A DNA stretch of 64,000 nucleotides from Deltaproteobacteria bacterium (GTDB lineage: Bacteria > Desulfobacterota > Desulfarculia > Desulfarculales > Desulfarculaceae). Shown in pieces: positions 43,645 to 52,526 of the stretch (position 1 is the first letter of the stretch; each line of letters begins with the position of its first letter). A model generated the notes under the pieces. That model saw nothing but the letters and a program-made list of their open reading frames with translations. It did no database searches and was not told the origin of the DNA. Location of the stretch: assembly GCA_021811275.1 (NCBI GenBank), contig JAJZPI010000001.1, forward strand, positions 16,094 to 80,093, written 5' to 3'. Both the position numbers and the translations under genes were made by a program.

Positions 43645-43682
43645 CGGCCGGTTCCCCTTTTGGGAAACCGGCCGTTTCTCTT
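43645..43682 (+). terminator. Intrinsic terminator of the liv-paaK operon
   Basis: CGGCCGGTTCCCC (43645-43657) pairs with GGGAAACCGGCCG (43662-43674) with one mismatch and a 4-base loop, followed by TTTCTCTT. Confidence 0.82.
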
Positions 43683-43763
43683 GATACCAAGTCGCATTCA
43701 AAGCCATCCATGGCCTGAAACCAATTAGCGCTCAAACTACTCTCTTGAACGCTGATTGGTATC
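43683..43763. repeat. Palindromic intergenic repeat, copy B
   Basis: 81 bases bounded by perfect 8-base inverted ends GATACCAA and TTGGTATC. Inside, GCATTCAAAGCCATCCATGG matches copy A at 20754-20806, and GCGTTCAAGAG (reverse strand) mirrors the left arm. The right end supplies two bases of the stop codon of the Cys-cluster gene at 43762-44256. No ORF of its own. Confidence 0.62.
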
Positions 43764-44256
43764 AGGCCAGAAGGCCGTCCATGAAGGCCTTGACCAGTTT
43801 GCCGCGCAGCATGGCCGCCTCCTCCAAGGCGCGTTCGGTCGTGATCCGCTCGGTTGGGGCCATGGCCTCCTCCAGGCGCGCGCAGATGTAATGCAGGCAG
43901 GCGTAAGGGCGGACCCGCCAGGGCAGGGCGCAGCCCGCGTCTTCCAGAAAGGGGCATCCGCGCCGTCGGGGGCGGGGGTAGGGCAGGTCGCGCAGACCCA
44001 GGGCGGCATAGTAGATCAGGTCGGTCTGGTCGAGCAGTCCGTGCGGGCTGACGCGCAGACAGCAGACCGTGGGACAGGTTGGGCAGAGTTCAGGGCAGAG
44101 GCGGGCGAAGGCCTGGCGGGCGGGGAGATAGCATTCCTCCAGTTCGGCGCCCAGGCTGCGGGCCTCGGCCTGGGCGGGGCCGGCCAGTTGGGCGAACAGG
44201 CGTCGCTGAGACTTGCGCCAGCGGTCCGGCGTGAATGGAAAGTCCTGGGGGCTAAT
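43762..44256 (-). CDS. CxxCxxCC (YkgJ-like) cysteine-cluster protein with non-standard start
   Basis: About 164 residues. CPELCPTCPTVCCLRVSPHG, then DLIYYAALGL, CPFLEDAGCALPWRVRPYAC and CLHYIC match the zinc/iron-chelating CxxCxxCC family: a Cys cluster followed by CPFL..GC and RPYAC. An in-frame TAG inside the trpS end bounds it at 44268, and no ATG, GTG or TTG occurs before the conserved part. The ATT at 44256-44254, overlapping the trpS stop as ATTAG, or a CTG near 44199 are the remaining options. The stop lies inside repeat copy B. The function is unknown and the protein is likely soluble. Confidence 0.7.
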   Translation of the reverse strand: MSPQDFPFTPDRWRKSQRRLFAQLAGPAQAEARSLGAELEECYLPARQAFARLCPELCPTCPTVCCLRVSPHGLLDQTDLIYYAALGLRDLPYPRPRRRGCPFLEDAGCALPWRVRPYACLHYICARLEEAMAPTERITTERALEEAAMLRGKLVKAFMDGLLA

Positions 44257-45217
44257 AGTCCAGGCCTACCCGATGGCGGACGTCGGCCAGGGTCACAGCT
44301 GCCACGCCCCGCGCCTTGGCCGCGCCCTTCTTCATGATCTCGCAGACGAACCCGCGGTCGGCGGCAAGCTGGGCGCGCTTTTCGCGGTAGGGCTTGAAGT
44401 ATTCCCACATGCGCTCGAAGAGCTCCTTTTTGACCTGGGCGTAACCCATGCCGCCGGCGCGGTAGCGGCCGGCCAGTTCCTCGCGCTCATCCTTGGTCAT
44501 GAACAGACTGATCAGCGCGTAGACGTTGCACTTGTCCGGGTCCTTGGGCTCCTCCACCGGCGTGGAGTCGGTGACGACGCTCATGATGCGTTTGCGCAGG
44601 GGCTTCTCCTCGGCGAAGATATCCAAGGTGTTGCCATAGCTCTTGGACATCTTCTGTCCGTCGATGCCCGGCACGGTGGCGGTATCCTCGTCTATGCGCG
44701 CCTCCGGCACCACAAAGGTCTCGCCGTAGGTGTTGTTGAACCTCATGGCGATGTCGCGGGTGATCTCCAGGTGTTGTTTCTGGTCTTTGCCCACGGGAAC
44801 CACGTGGGCCTGGTAGAGCAGGATGTCGGCGGCCATGAGCACGGGGTAGCTGAACAGGCCGTTATGAGGTGTGAAGCCCTTGGCAAGCTTGTCCTTGTAG
44901 GAATGCGCCAGCTCCAGCCGCGCCACGGGGGCGTGGTTGTTAAGTATCCATGTCAATTCGCAGACCTCGGGCACGTCGCCTTGCACATAGAAGGTGCTCT
45001 TGTCCGGGTCCAGGCCCAAGGCCAGGAAGTCCAGGCAGGCATTCATGGTGCCCTCGCGCAGCTTGGCCGCGTCGGTGACCGTGGTGAGGGCATGGTAGTT
45101 GACGATGAAGCAGAACAGGTCGTGTTCCTGCTGGTGTCGAATCATCGGCTGCATCATGGCGAAGTAGTTGCCGATGTGCAGGGTGCCCGAAGGCTGGATG
45201 CCGGACAGCACGCGCAT
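44252..45217 (-). CDS. trpS: Tryptophanyl-tRNA synthetase
   Basis: 321 residues, class Ic. LSGIQPSGTLHIGNYFAMM holds the HIGH-like motif (HIGN), PVLMAADILLYQAHVVPVGKDQKQHLE is the family block, and KMSKSYGN is the KMSKS loop. A complete enzyme that charges tRNA-Trp. The ATG at 45217 has GGGAGG about 5 bases upstream. Its stop overlaps the putative start of the Cys-cluster gene. Confidence 0.96.
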   Translation of the reverse strand: MRVLSGIQPSGTLHIGNYFAMMQPMIRHQQEHDLFCFIVNYHALTTVTDAAKLREGTMNACLDFLALGLDPDKSTFYVQGDVPEVCELTWILNNHAPVARLELAHSYKDKLAKGFTPHNGLFSYPVLMAADILLYQAHVVPVGKDQKQHLEITRDIAMRFNNTYGETFVVPEARIDEDTATVPGIDGQKMSKSYGNTLDIFAEEKPLRKRIMSVVTDSTPVEEPKDPDKCNVYALISLFMTKDEREELAGRYRAGGMGYAQVKKELFERMWEYFKPYREKRAQLAADRGFVCEIMKKGAAKARGVAAVTLADVRHRVGLDY

Positions 45218-45334
45218 TGAAGGGACCTCCCGGGTTCTGGCGGACCAGGAGGCAATATACCCAACCGCCCCGGAGGCGTCAACGTTTGGAAGTGCCGCGT
45301 TTGGAAATGCCGCCCAAAGGGCTTTGGTCGCGCG

Positions 45335-45553
45335 TCAAATCTTGTATTGGCGCTTGCGGGCCAAGTGCCAGCCCCAAACCAGGAGGCCCAAACCCGAACC
45401 GCCCAGCATAAGCAGAAGGACCAGGGAGGCCAGGATGCCGCCCTGCTCCATGGCGCGTGTAAGGATTATCTCCGAAAGCGGTATGCATGAGCCCAGCATC
45501 AGGGCCCCCGCCACCATGACCAAGCCAATCACCAGCCTGGATGGCCTCGACAT
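45335..45553 (-). CDS. Small two-helix membrane protein
   Basis: 72 residues. The first hydrophobic segment (LVIGLVMVAGALMLGSC) ends in a cysteine that could be a lipobox (MLGSC), and a second segment (ILASLVLLLMLGGSGLGLLVWGW) is followed by a basic tail (HLARKRQYKI). GGAG lies about 9 bases from the ATG. It follows the SurA-like gene's upstream side in the opposite order of transcription: 36 bases after that gene's stop. Family not recognised. Confidence 0.55.
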   Translation of the reverse strand: MSRPSRLVIGLVMVAGALMLGSCIPLSEIILTRAMEQGGILASLVLLLMLGGSGLGLLVWGWHLARKRQYKI

Positions 45554-45589
45554 TGTGGCCGCTCCACCAGGAGGCCGGAAATGCGGGCG

Positions 45590-46570
45590 CTACTCCATGA
45601 CCTTGATGTATATCTTGGACCGCAGATCCTTGATCCACTCCTGAAAACGTTTCTCCATGGCCTCGTTTTCCAGTTTGGCCCTGACCTGCTCTTTGAGCTG
45701 GGACGAAGGCGCGGCGGCCGGGGCGGCGCCGCGTTCGATAAGCTGCATGACCACGTAGCCGGAGGGCACCCGGACGACGCCGCTGATGTCGCCGGGTTTG
45801 AGGTCCGCCAGGGCCGCGCGCATGGCGGGCAGCATGTCGGCCGAGGAAAGGGGGCCGATCTCGCCGCCCTGGGCCGCGCCCGGCCCCTGGGAATACTTTC
45901 GCGCCAGATCGGCGAAGTCCGCGCCGCCCGCGGCCTGCTTGCGCAGATCCTCGGCGCGCTGCTTAATGGTCTGTTCCACCGCCGGGCTGGCCTCCTCGGA
46001 GACCTGAAGGAACAGGCCGCGGAAGCGCACCTGGTCGGTGCTGAAGGCCGAGCCGCCGCTGGCCTCCTGATAGGCCTTCTCCACCTGTTCGTTGCTGATG
46101 ACCACCTTGCTCTTGACGTTGCGGTCCAGGAGCTTGTGCTTGATGATGTCCTTCTTGAGCTCCTCGCGGTACTCGTCCATGGTAAGGCCGCGCCGGCTGA
46201 GCTGGGCCACGAACTCATCCTCGCTCAGGTTGTTGGAGGTGCGCACCCTATCGATGAAGCGCTCCAACTCCTCTTTGCCCACGGTAATTTTCTCGCGCTG
46301 GACTTCCTGCTCGAATACCTTGTCCTCGATCAGGCGCTCCAGGGCCAGCCGCTGGAGTTGCTGGGGAGAGGGAGTCTGCTCTCCCGGACGGGTGGTGGCG
46401 GTCATCTGCTGCTCCAGGGTGCGCAGCATTTTCTCCACGTCAAGGGAGGTGATGACCTGATCGCCGACCACGGCCAGGACCCGGTTCACATCCTGGGCCC
46501 AGGAGCCGGAGGCGGTAAGAAGGATCAGGGATAAGAGCGCCGAGGTAAGGATACGGCGATGGGTTGTCAT
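45590..46570 (-). CDS. SurA-like periplasmic chaperone / peptidyl-prolyl isomerase
   Basis: 326 residues. Signal peptide (LLSLILLTASGSWAQ), SurA N-terminal helical domain beginning VNRVLAVVGDQVITSLDVEKML, and one parvulin domain (about residues 185-285: LFLQVSEEA, ADFADLARKYSQGPGAAQGGEIGPL, LKPGDISGVVRVPSGYVVMQL). It should help outer-membrane proteins reach BamA, which is encoded at 56.7 kb. TGAGGAG precedes the ATG at 46570. The gene lies 7 bases after the second isomerase gene, so both belong to the mfd operon. Confidence 0.88.
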   Translation of the reverse strand: MTTHRRILTSALLSLILLTASGSWAQDVNRVLAVVGDQVITSLDVEKMLRTLEQQMTATTRPGEQTPSPQQLQRLALERLIEDKVFEQEVQREKITVGKEELERFIDRVRTSNNLSEDEFVAQLSRRGLTMDEYREELKKDIIKHKLLDRNVKSKVVISNEQVEKAYQEASGGSAFSTDQVRFRGLFLQVSEEASPAVEQTIKQRAEDLRKQAAGGADFADLARKYSQGPGAAQGGEIGPLSSADMLPAMRAALADLKPGDISGVVRVPSGYVVMQLIERGAAPAAAPSSQLKEQVRAKLENEAMEKRFQEWIKDLRSKIYIKVME

Positions 46571-46577
46571 AGTCTCC

Positions 46578-47570
46578 TCACTTGCCGAGCTTGCCGCTTT
46601 TTTCGAAGCGGGGATCAAACCAAATCTGGGCCTTGGCCCGCATCTCCTCGACCATGGAGGCGGCCATGGCCTCCTTTTTTTCGGCTGACAGACGCCGCTG
46701 AATCTCCTCCGCGGCCTGGGCCAGGTCCAGCTCCATGGCCAGCCGCTTGGCCAGGACCCGCACCACGTGAAAACCGTAGGGACTGGGCAGGGGCCCGGCC
46801 ACCTTGCCCGGCTCCAGGGCGAAGACCTTGCTCTCCAACGCGGGGGGCATGTGTCCCCGCTCAAGCCAGCTGGGCTCGCCCTCGTCGGCCAGGGGAACCT
46901 CCAGCTCCGCCGCGACCAGGCTCATGTCATCGCCTTTGGCCACCCGGTCCTGGAGCTTCTGGGCCAGTTCCTTGGTGGGCATAAGCGCATGCTGGGCCAA
47001 CACTTGCTCCTGCCGCTTGAACTGCGCGCGGTGCTCGTGATAGTAGGCGCGGACATCCTCGGCCGAGATATGGACCTGGGATGTCAGCAGCAGATCGAGG
47101 GTCTTCTGCACCAACAATTCCTGGGCCATCACCCGCCGCCAATCATAATATTCTATGCCCTGCGCGGCCAGGGTGCGTTCGAAGGCTTCCTCGGAGAGGC
47201 CCTTGCGCCGGGAAGCCTCCTCCCGGTCCATCTCCTCCGGTTCCAGCCGGATGCCCTTGGCCTGGGCCTCATCCAGGACCAGTTTACGCCTGACCATGGT
47301 TTCCAACACCGCTTGGCGCAGATGGGGAGTGAGCGCCGAGGGGTCGTTGCCCAGACCCATGAAGGCCATGCGTGACCGGAAGCTCTCCACGGTGATGGGT
47401 CCGTTGTTGACCGTGGCCACGTTGCTGCTGTGGTTGGGCTGGCCACAGGAAGACGCGGCGCAGACAACCGCCGTCAGCAGGACGCCTGCCAGCAGGCGCC
47501 GTGGGCGCGGGGTGGATCGCTGGCAACTGAGGGGGGGACGATACTCCATATAAGTAGTTTCAGTTAGCAT
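46578..47570 (-). CDS. Lipoprotein parvulin-type peptidyl-prolyl isomerase
   Basis: 330 residues. Hydrophobic N terminus with lipobox AASSC at about residue 42 predicts a lipoprotein. VATVNNGPITVESFRSRM is the SurA/PrsA-type N domain, and the parvulin region includes LAQHALMPTKELAQKL, LADEGEPSWLERGHMPPALE and KVAGPLPSPYGFHVVRVL. The ATG at 47570 (GGCGG upstream) overlaps the end of mfd by 11 bases. A later ATG at 47549 has no ribosome site. Paired isomerases behind mfd suggest joint expression for envelope protein folding. Confidence 0.85.
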   Translation of the reverse strand: MLTETTYMEYRPPLSCQRSTPRPRRLLAGVLLTAVVCAASSCGQPNHSSNVATVNNGPITVESFRSRMAFMGLGNDPSALTPHLRQAVLETMVRRKLVLDEAQAKGIRLEPEEMDREEASRRKGLSEEAFERTLAAQGIEYYDWRRVMAQELLVQKTLDLLLTSQVHISAEDVRAYYHEHRAQFKRQEQVLAQHALMPTKELAQKLQDRVAKGDDMSLVAAELEVPLADEGEPSWLERGHMPPALESKVFALEPGKVAGPLPSPYGFHVVRVLAKRLAMELDLAQAAEEIQRRLSAEKKEAMAASMVEEMRAKAQIWFDPRFEKSGKLGK

Positions 47571-50500
47571 TTCCGCCCAGATATTGCAAGAAGTCCCTGG
47601 CCTGGGCCAGGGCCGGCGCTCCGGCCTTGAGCCTGAGCGAGACCCGGCCGTCGGGGTAGACCTTGACATCCTGGGGACGGCGCTCGGCCAGGCCCAGGAG
47701 CAGATCCAGGTTCAGGCGGGCCTCGTGGGTGAAGTGCACCTGCATCTGCTGGGCGTTCAGGTCCAGCCGGGTGGCCCAGAGCCGGCGCAGAAGCGACTTG
47801 AGCCCCACCGCCGCGACGAGGTGATTGGCCGGCTCGGGCAGTGGGCCGAAACGGTCCTCCATCTCCCTGGTCACGGCCTCAAGGTCGGCCTGGGCCCGAA
47901 CCAGGCTCAAGCGCTTGTAGAGGCTCAAGCGCACCTGGGAGTCGGGTACATAGTCCTCGGGCAGGAAGGCCTTCATGGCCAAGTGCAGCTCCGGCTCCGG
48001 GCCCTCGGCCGGCGCTTCGCCCTTGAGCTCGGCCACCGCTTCCTCCAGCATGCGCACGTAGAGCTCGTAGCCCACCTCGGCCACCTGGCCGCTCTGGACC
48101 TCGCCCAGGAGATTGCCCGCCCCGCGTATTTGCAGATCGTGCATGGCGATGGCGAACCCCGCGCCCAGGTGGGTGAAGTCCATAAGGGCCTTCAGGCGTT
48201 TGGCCGCGCTGGAAGTAAGCGAGGTCTCGCTTTTTACGAATAGGTAGGCGTAGGCCGTCTGGCCGGCCCGGCCTACCCGGCCCCGGAGTTGGTAAATCTG
48301 GCTCAGGCCCAGCTTGTCGGCCTGGTTGATGATGATGGTGTTGGCGCTGGGGATGTCCAGGCCGCTTTCGATGATGGTGGTGCACACCAGGACGTCCAGT
48401 TCCCGGCGCACGAAGGCCATCATGACCTTTTCCAGGGCCTTTTCCGAAAGCTGGCCGTGACCGATGCCCACCCGGGCCTGGGGCGCCAGTTCCTTGACCA
48501 GGCGGGCCATGCGGCTGATGTCCTGCACCCGGTTGTGCACGAAAAAAACCTGCCCGCCCCGGGAAAGCTCCCGCTCCAAGGCCTCGCGCAGGGCCTTGGG
48601 GGAGAAGGGCGCCAGGTAGGTCTTGATGGCCTGGCGGTCGGCGGGCGGGGTGTTGATCACGCTCAAGTCGCGAATGCCCGAGAGGCTCATCTGCAGAGTG
48701 CGCGGGATGGGCGTGGCGGTGAGCGTGAGCACGTCCACCAGCCTGCGCAGCTTTTTCAGGCGCTCCTTGTCCTGGACTCCGAAGCGGTGCTCCTCATCGA
48801 CCACCAACAGCCCCACTTCCTTGAAGATAATGTCCTTCTGCAAGAGGCGGTGGGTGCCGATGATGATGTCGATCTTGCCCTGGGCCAGGTCCTTGAGGAT
48901 ATGCTTCTGCTCGGTGGCCGTCTTGAAACGGCTCAGGGACTCCACCACCAGGGGCTGATCGACCAGACGGGCCACGAAGGTCTGGTAATGCTGCTCGGCC
49001 AGCACGGTGGTAGGCACCAGCACCGCCACCTGGCGGCCTTGCATAGCCACCAGATAGGCTGCCCGCAACGCCACCTCGGTCTTGCCGTAGCCCACGTCGC
49101 CGCAGATCAGGCGGTCCATGGGGCGGGGCGCGGTCAGATCGGCCAGCACGTCCTCGATGGCCTTGTTCTGGTCCGGGGTTTCCTCATAGGGGAAGCCGGC
49201 TTCAAATTCGCGGAAGGCGGCGTCCGGGGGGGCGAAGGCATGGCCTTTCTGGAAGCTGCGCGCGGCGTAAAGTTCCACCAGGTCGCGGGCGATGGCCTCC
49301 ACCGCCTTTTTGACCCTGCCCTTGGTGCGGCTCCAGGTCTTGCCCCCCATGCGGTCCAAGGCGGGCTGGGTTTCACCAGGCCCCCGGTACTTGCTGATGA
49401 GCCCCATGCGGTCCGCGGGCAGGTAAAGCTTGTCGCCGCCCAGGTAGGTCAGGAGCAGGAAGTCGCTCTCGGCCGGCCCCACGGCCAGGCTTAGGAGGCC
49501 CTCGTAGCGGGCCACGCCGTGGTCCACGTGCACCACCAGGTCGCCGGGGGTCAGGTCGTCCAGGGCGGCCAGCATCTCCGAAAGCCGGGGCGGGGCCTTT
49601 TGCCGCACCACCCGGGGCGCGCCGAATACTTCGTCCTCGGTGACGATGGTAAGCGGCAGTTCGGCCGGGGTGAAACCGGCGCTCAGGGCTCCCACCACCA
49701 TGAACAGCCGGCCCTGCCCACCCAGGGCCTCCACCTCCAGGGCCCGCCCCTTGACCGCCGCCTGCGCCTCATGCTCGGCGAACAGGTCGCCCAGGCGTTC
49801 AGCCTGGGAGCGGGAGCGGCAGACCAAAAGGGCGTCGCGGTCCTCCTGGCCCTGGGTTCTCACCCAGGCCAGGAAGCGCGCCAAAAGCGATCCCTCGCCG
49901 CCCCGGGCCAGTTCCTGGTGCAGGCCGGTGTGGGCGGAGGCGCGCAGGCCCACCAGGGGGGCCTCGAAGACCTTGTCGGCGGATTCACCCTCCCAATCCG
50001 GGCCGGACATGGCCAGGGCCTTGCACGTCAGCCGCGGACGCTGGCCCAGGCGAAGGGCGGTCTGCTCCGGCGTGCGGCGCAGGCGGGGAGGGGGAAGCGC
50101 GACCCGGCCTTCTTCGCGCGCCTCCTCGAATTCGCTCGCCATGGCCTCGGCGTCGGCGGCCAGCCTAGCCTTGATCTCCGCCGGCTCCACGAGCACGTTG
50201 AGTCCTTCGGCGGGCAGGTAGCTGAATAGGTCGGCGGCCTTGGCGTAGTAGAGGGGAAGCAGGGATTCCAGGCCGCTGAAAGGCGCGCGCAGTTCCATGC
50301 GTTGCACGGTCTCGCCCAGGCGGCGGGCGGAGAGGCCCTCGGCCACGGCCAGCTCCCGCAGGCCCTTCACCGCCCGCTCCACCGCCCCGGGCGAGAGGTC
50401 CACCGGATGGCAGGGGATGATGGTGGCGGAGGCTTTGGCCAATTGGGAGCGCTGGTCGACGGAGTCGAAGCTGCGCAGGCTCTCCACTTGGTCGCCGAAA

Positions 50501-51129
50501 AATTCCACCCGCAGAGGCTCCTCCGATAGCGGCCCGAATACATCGACCACCGCCCCGCGCACCGCGAAGTCGCCCACCTGCTCCACCAGGGAGACAGGGG
50601 TGTAGCCGCCTCGGACGAGGGCCTCGACCAGGGCCTCGCGCTCCAGGGCTTGGCCCGGGCGGATGGCCAGGGCCTGGTCCAACAGGTGCTCGGGCGGGCA
50701 AAGCCGGCCGGTCAGCCCGCGGGCGGAGGTGATCAGGACCAGGGGCCGCTCGGCGCAGATCAGCTCCCAGAGGGTGGCCATGCGCCTGGCCCGCGTCTCG
50801 GGCGGGGGCTCCATTTCCTGATAGGGCGAAAACTCGTAGGCAGGGAAGAAGCGCACCGGGCTCTGTCCCTGGTCGCTGCCGGCCAGGAAAAACTCCAGGT
50901 CGCGGGTCATGACCTCGGCCGCTGGCAGGGTGGGGCAGACCACCAGCCAGGGCTGAGGCCTATGCAGCCAGGCCCGGGCCAGGGCGAAAGCCCGGGCCGC
51001 GCCCTCCACCCCTCCCAGGCAGACCCGGCCCTCGGCCTCCAGGCGTTCCAGGGCCTGGGCCAGGGCCGGCCCCAGGGGCCAGGGGGGGGCCGGCGGGCGT
51101 AGAGGTTGTTCGGGGGAGCTTGTCTGCAT
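47560..51129 (-). CDS. mfd: Transcription-repair coupling factor Mfd
   Basis: 1189 residues, full length. The UvrB-like N-terminal part (FPAYEFSPYQEMEPPPETRARR), the RNA polymerase-interacting domain (GDLVVHVDHGVARYEGL), the RecG-like helicase motor with Walker A GDVGYGKTEVALRAA and DEEH box VVDEEHRFG, TATPIPRTLQMSLSGIRD, and the C-terminal regulatory domain are all present. It removes stalled RNA polymerase and recruits UvrA. It overlaps the lipoprotein isomerase gene. The rtcA-like gene diverges 215 bases away. Confidence 0.96.
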   Translation of the reverse strand: MQTSSPEQPLRPPAPPWPLGPALAQALERLEAEGRVCLGGVEGAARAFALARAWLHRPQPWLVVCPTLPAAEVMTRDLEFFLAGSDQGQSPVRFFPAYEFSPYQEMEPPPETRARRMATLWELICAERPLVLITSARGLTGRLCPPEHLLDQALAIRPGQALEREALVEALVRGGYTPVSLVEQVGDFAVRGAVVDVFGPLSEEPLRVEFFGDQVESLRSFDSVDQRSQLAKASATIIPCHPVDLSPGAVERAVKGLRELAVAEGLSARRLGETVQRMELRAPFSGLESLLPLYYAKAADLFSYLPAEGLNVLVEPAEIKARLAADAEAMASEFEEAREEGRVALPPPRLRRTPEQTALRLGQRPRLTCKALAMSGPDWEGESADKVFEAPLVGLRASAHTGLHQELARGGEGSLLARFLAWVRTQGQEDRDALLVCRSRSQAERLGDLFAEHEAQAAVKGRALEVEALGGQGRLFMVVGALSAGFTPAELPLTIVTEDEVFGAPRVVRQKAPPRLSEMLAALDDLTPGDLVVHVDHGVARYEGLLSLAVGPAESDFLLLTYLGGDKLYLPADRMGLISKYRGPGETQPALDRMGGKTWSRTKGRVKKAVEAIARDLVELYAARSFQKGHAFAPPDAAFREFEAGFPYEETPDQNKAIEDVLADLTAPRPMDRLICGDVGYGKTEVALRAAYLVAMQGRQVAVLVPTTVLAEQHYQTFVARLVDQPLVVESLSRFKTATEQKHILKDLAQGKIDIIIGTHRLLQKDIIFKEVGLLVVDEEHRFGVQDKERLKKLRRLVDVLTLTATPIPRTLQMSLSGIRDLSVINTPPADRQAIKTYLAPFSPKALREALERELSRGGQVFFVHNRVQDISRMARLVKELAPQARVGIGHGQLSEKALEKVMMAFVRRELDVLVCTTIIESGLDIPSANTIIINQADKLGLSQIYQLRGRVGRAGQTAYAYLFVKSETSLTSSAAKRLKALMDFTHLGAGFAIAMHDLQIRGAGNLLGEVQSGQVAEVGYELYVRMLEEAVAELKGEAPAEGPEPELHLAMKAFLPEDYVPDSQVRLSLYKRLSLVRAQADLEAVTREMEDRFGPLPEPANHLVAAVGLKSLLRRLWATRLDLNAQQMQVHFTHEARLNLDLLLGLAERRPQDVKVYPDGRVSLRLKAGAPALAQARDFLQYLGGNAN

Positions 51130-51344
51130 GCCTTGAGGGCCGGCCTTGGGGGTTGGCTTTCCAGGCCCTCGGGGGGCCGCCTGGGTTATTCACTGACCAG
51201 AAGCATAGCCCAGGGCCAGCACGCCGGCAACTGGCGGCGGGAGGTGGCTATGGGAAGCGTTCTGCGCCTGGGGTATACTGGGGAGCCGGTTCGGAAAGGC
51301 CCGGCCCCACGCCCCCTAAAGGGCATTTTCTCGCGGAGGAAAGC

Positions 51345-52433
51345 TTGCCCATCAATCCGTCCAGCAACTTGGTCATCAAAAACGCCGGCGCCGCTCGCAA
51401 CCAGGCGCTACGCTCCGCCCTGGCTTTGGGGGCGGCCTGCGGCCTGCGCCTGAACCTGCGCGACATCGCCGGCGACGACCCTCGCGGCGGGCCGGGCCTG
51501 GGCCCCGGCCACCTCACCGCGGCGGCGGCGGCGGCCAAGGTCTGCGGCGGTGCCTTCAAGGGCGGCATCGGCGTGGCCGAGATGGAGTTCCTGCCCGGCG
51601 AGCCCCAGACCGGGGAATATGCCTTCGACGTGGCCCTGCACCAGCGCAGCGCGGCCCCTCTGGCCTGGGTTTTGGAAACCGTCCTGCCGGCCCTTGCGCG
51701 GGCCGGAGGCCAAAGCCAGCTCATGCTGCAGGGCGGCACCCATGTCCTGGGCGGGGCCTCCAGCCAGTACATTTCGCGGGTACTGGCCCCTGCCTGGGGC
51801 CTCATGGGAGTCCGGTCTAGCTACACCGAAATCGTGCCCGGCTTCCATCCGGAGGGCGGGGGCGAGGCCGAGGTGACGGTGGCCGGCCAGGGCCATCTCG
51901 ACTCCCTGCAGGCGGAAAAGGGCTTCGATGCCCTTATGGTGGGAGTCGACGTGGTGATCTGCGGCCTTCCCGTGCACTTGGCCGAGCAGGCCTTGGAAGG
52001 GGCGGTGGGGCGTCTGGAACTGCACGGCTTCAAGCCCCAGGACAGCCTGCGGAGGCCCAAATCCGCCGGCCGGGGACTGGCTCTCACGGTATGGGCCCAC
52101 GACGCCCGAGGGCTGGGGGTTGGCTTCTCCCAGGTGGGACGGCGCGGCGGCCAGCCCCGCGCCCTGGGCCTGGAGACCGCCGAGTCCCTGGTATCCTTCC
52201 TGCACACCGGCGCGGGGCTGCCCGGAGACCTGGCCGCGATCCTGGCCGCGCCGTTGGCCTGCGCGCGCGGGACCAGCCGTTTGAGCCTGGACCGAATCAC
52301 GCCGGCCTTGCGCGCGGCGCTCAGGGTGGTGGAATCGGCGCTCCCCGGCTCTGCGCGGCTGGTGGAGCGGCCCGGCGGAGGGTTGGCCGAACTCACCCTT
52401 AACGGCGCTGACTGGGACCTTCCCGCCAGATAA
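51345..52433 (+). CDS. RtcA-like RNA 3'-phosphate cyclase homologue, probably inactive
   Basis: 362 residues of the RNA 3'-terminal phosphate cyclase family: LRSALALGAACGLRLNLRDI, PGLGPGHLTAAAAAAKVCGG, LQGGTHVLGGASSQYI, VPGFHPEGGGEAEVTV. The nucleotide-loop GEGGGQ is changed to GAARNQ (residues 15-20), and the segment that normally carries the adenylated His (EHLADQ) reads GDLAAI, with Asp295 at the His position. Catalysis is therefore unlikely, as in eukaryotic Rcl1, which lost activity and serves ribosome biogenesis. The TTG at 51345 has GGAGG 5 bases upstream. RtcB is not present in the window. Confidence 0.78.
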   Translation: MPINPSSNLVIKNAGAARNQALRSALALGAACGLRLNLRDIAGDDPRGGPGLGPGHLTAAAAAAKVCGGAFKGGIGVAEMEFLPGEPQTGEYAFDVALHQRSAAPLAWVLETVLPALARAGGQSQLMLQGGTHVLGGASSQYISRVLAPAWGLMGVRSSYTEIVPGFHPEGGGEAEVTVAGQGHLDSLQAEKGFDALMVGVDVVICGLPVHLAEQALEGAVGRLELHGFKPQDSLRRPKSAGRGLALTVWAHDARGLGVGFSQVGRRGGQPRALGLETAESLVSFLHTGAGLPGDLAAILAAPLACARGTSRLSLDRITPALRAALRVVESALPGSARLVERPGGGLAELTLNGADWDLPAR

Positions 52434-52471
52434 AAAAATCGCCGGGGTTCCGCTTGAGGCGGAAACCCCGG
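52432..52471 (-). terminator. Terminator of the PxxKW gene, overlapping the rtcA-like stop
   Basis: Reading the minus strand, CCGGGGTTTCCGC and GCGGAACCCCGG form a stem with one bulge (52442-52471), followed by CGATTTTTTT. It can fold on the plus strand also, but T-residues follow only on the minus strand. Confidence 0.8.
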
Positions 52472-52526
52472 TTGGCTGGGCTGGCGGGTCGAATCCAGCC
52501 CGAAAGGCCGCCTTAGCGCGAACAGG

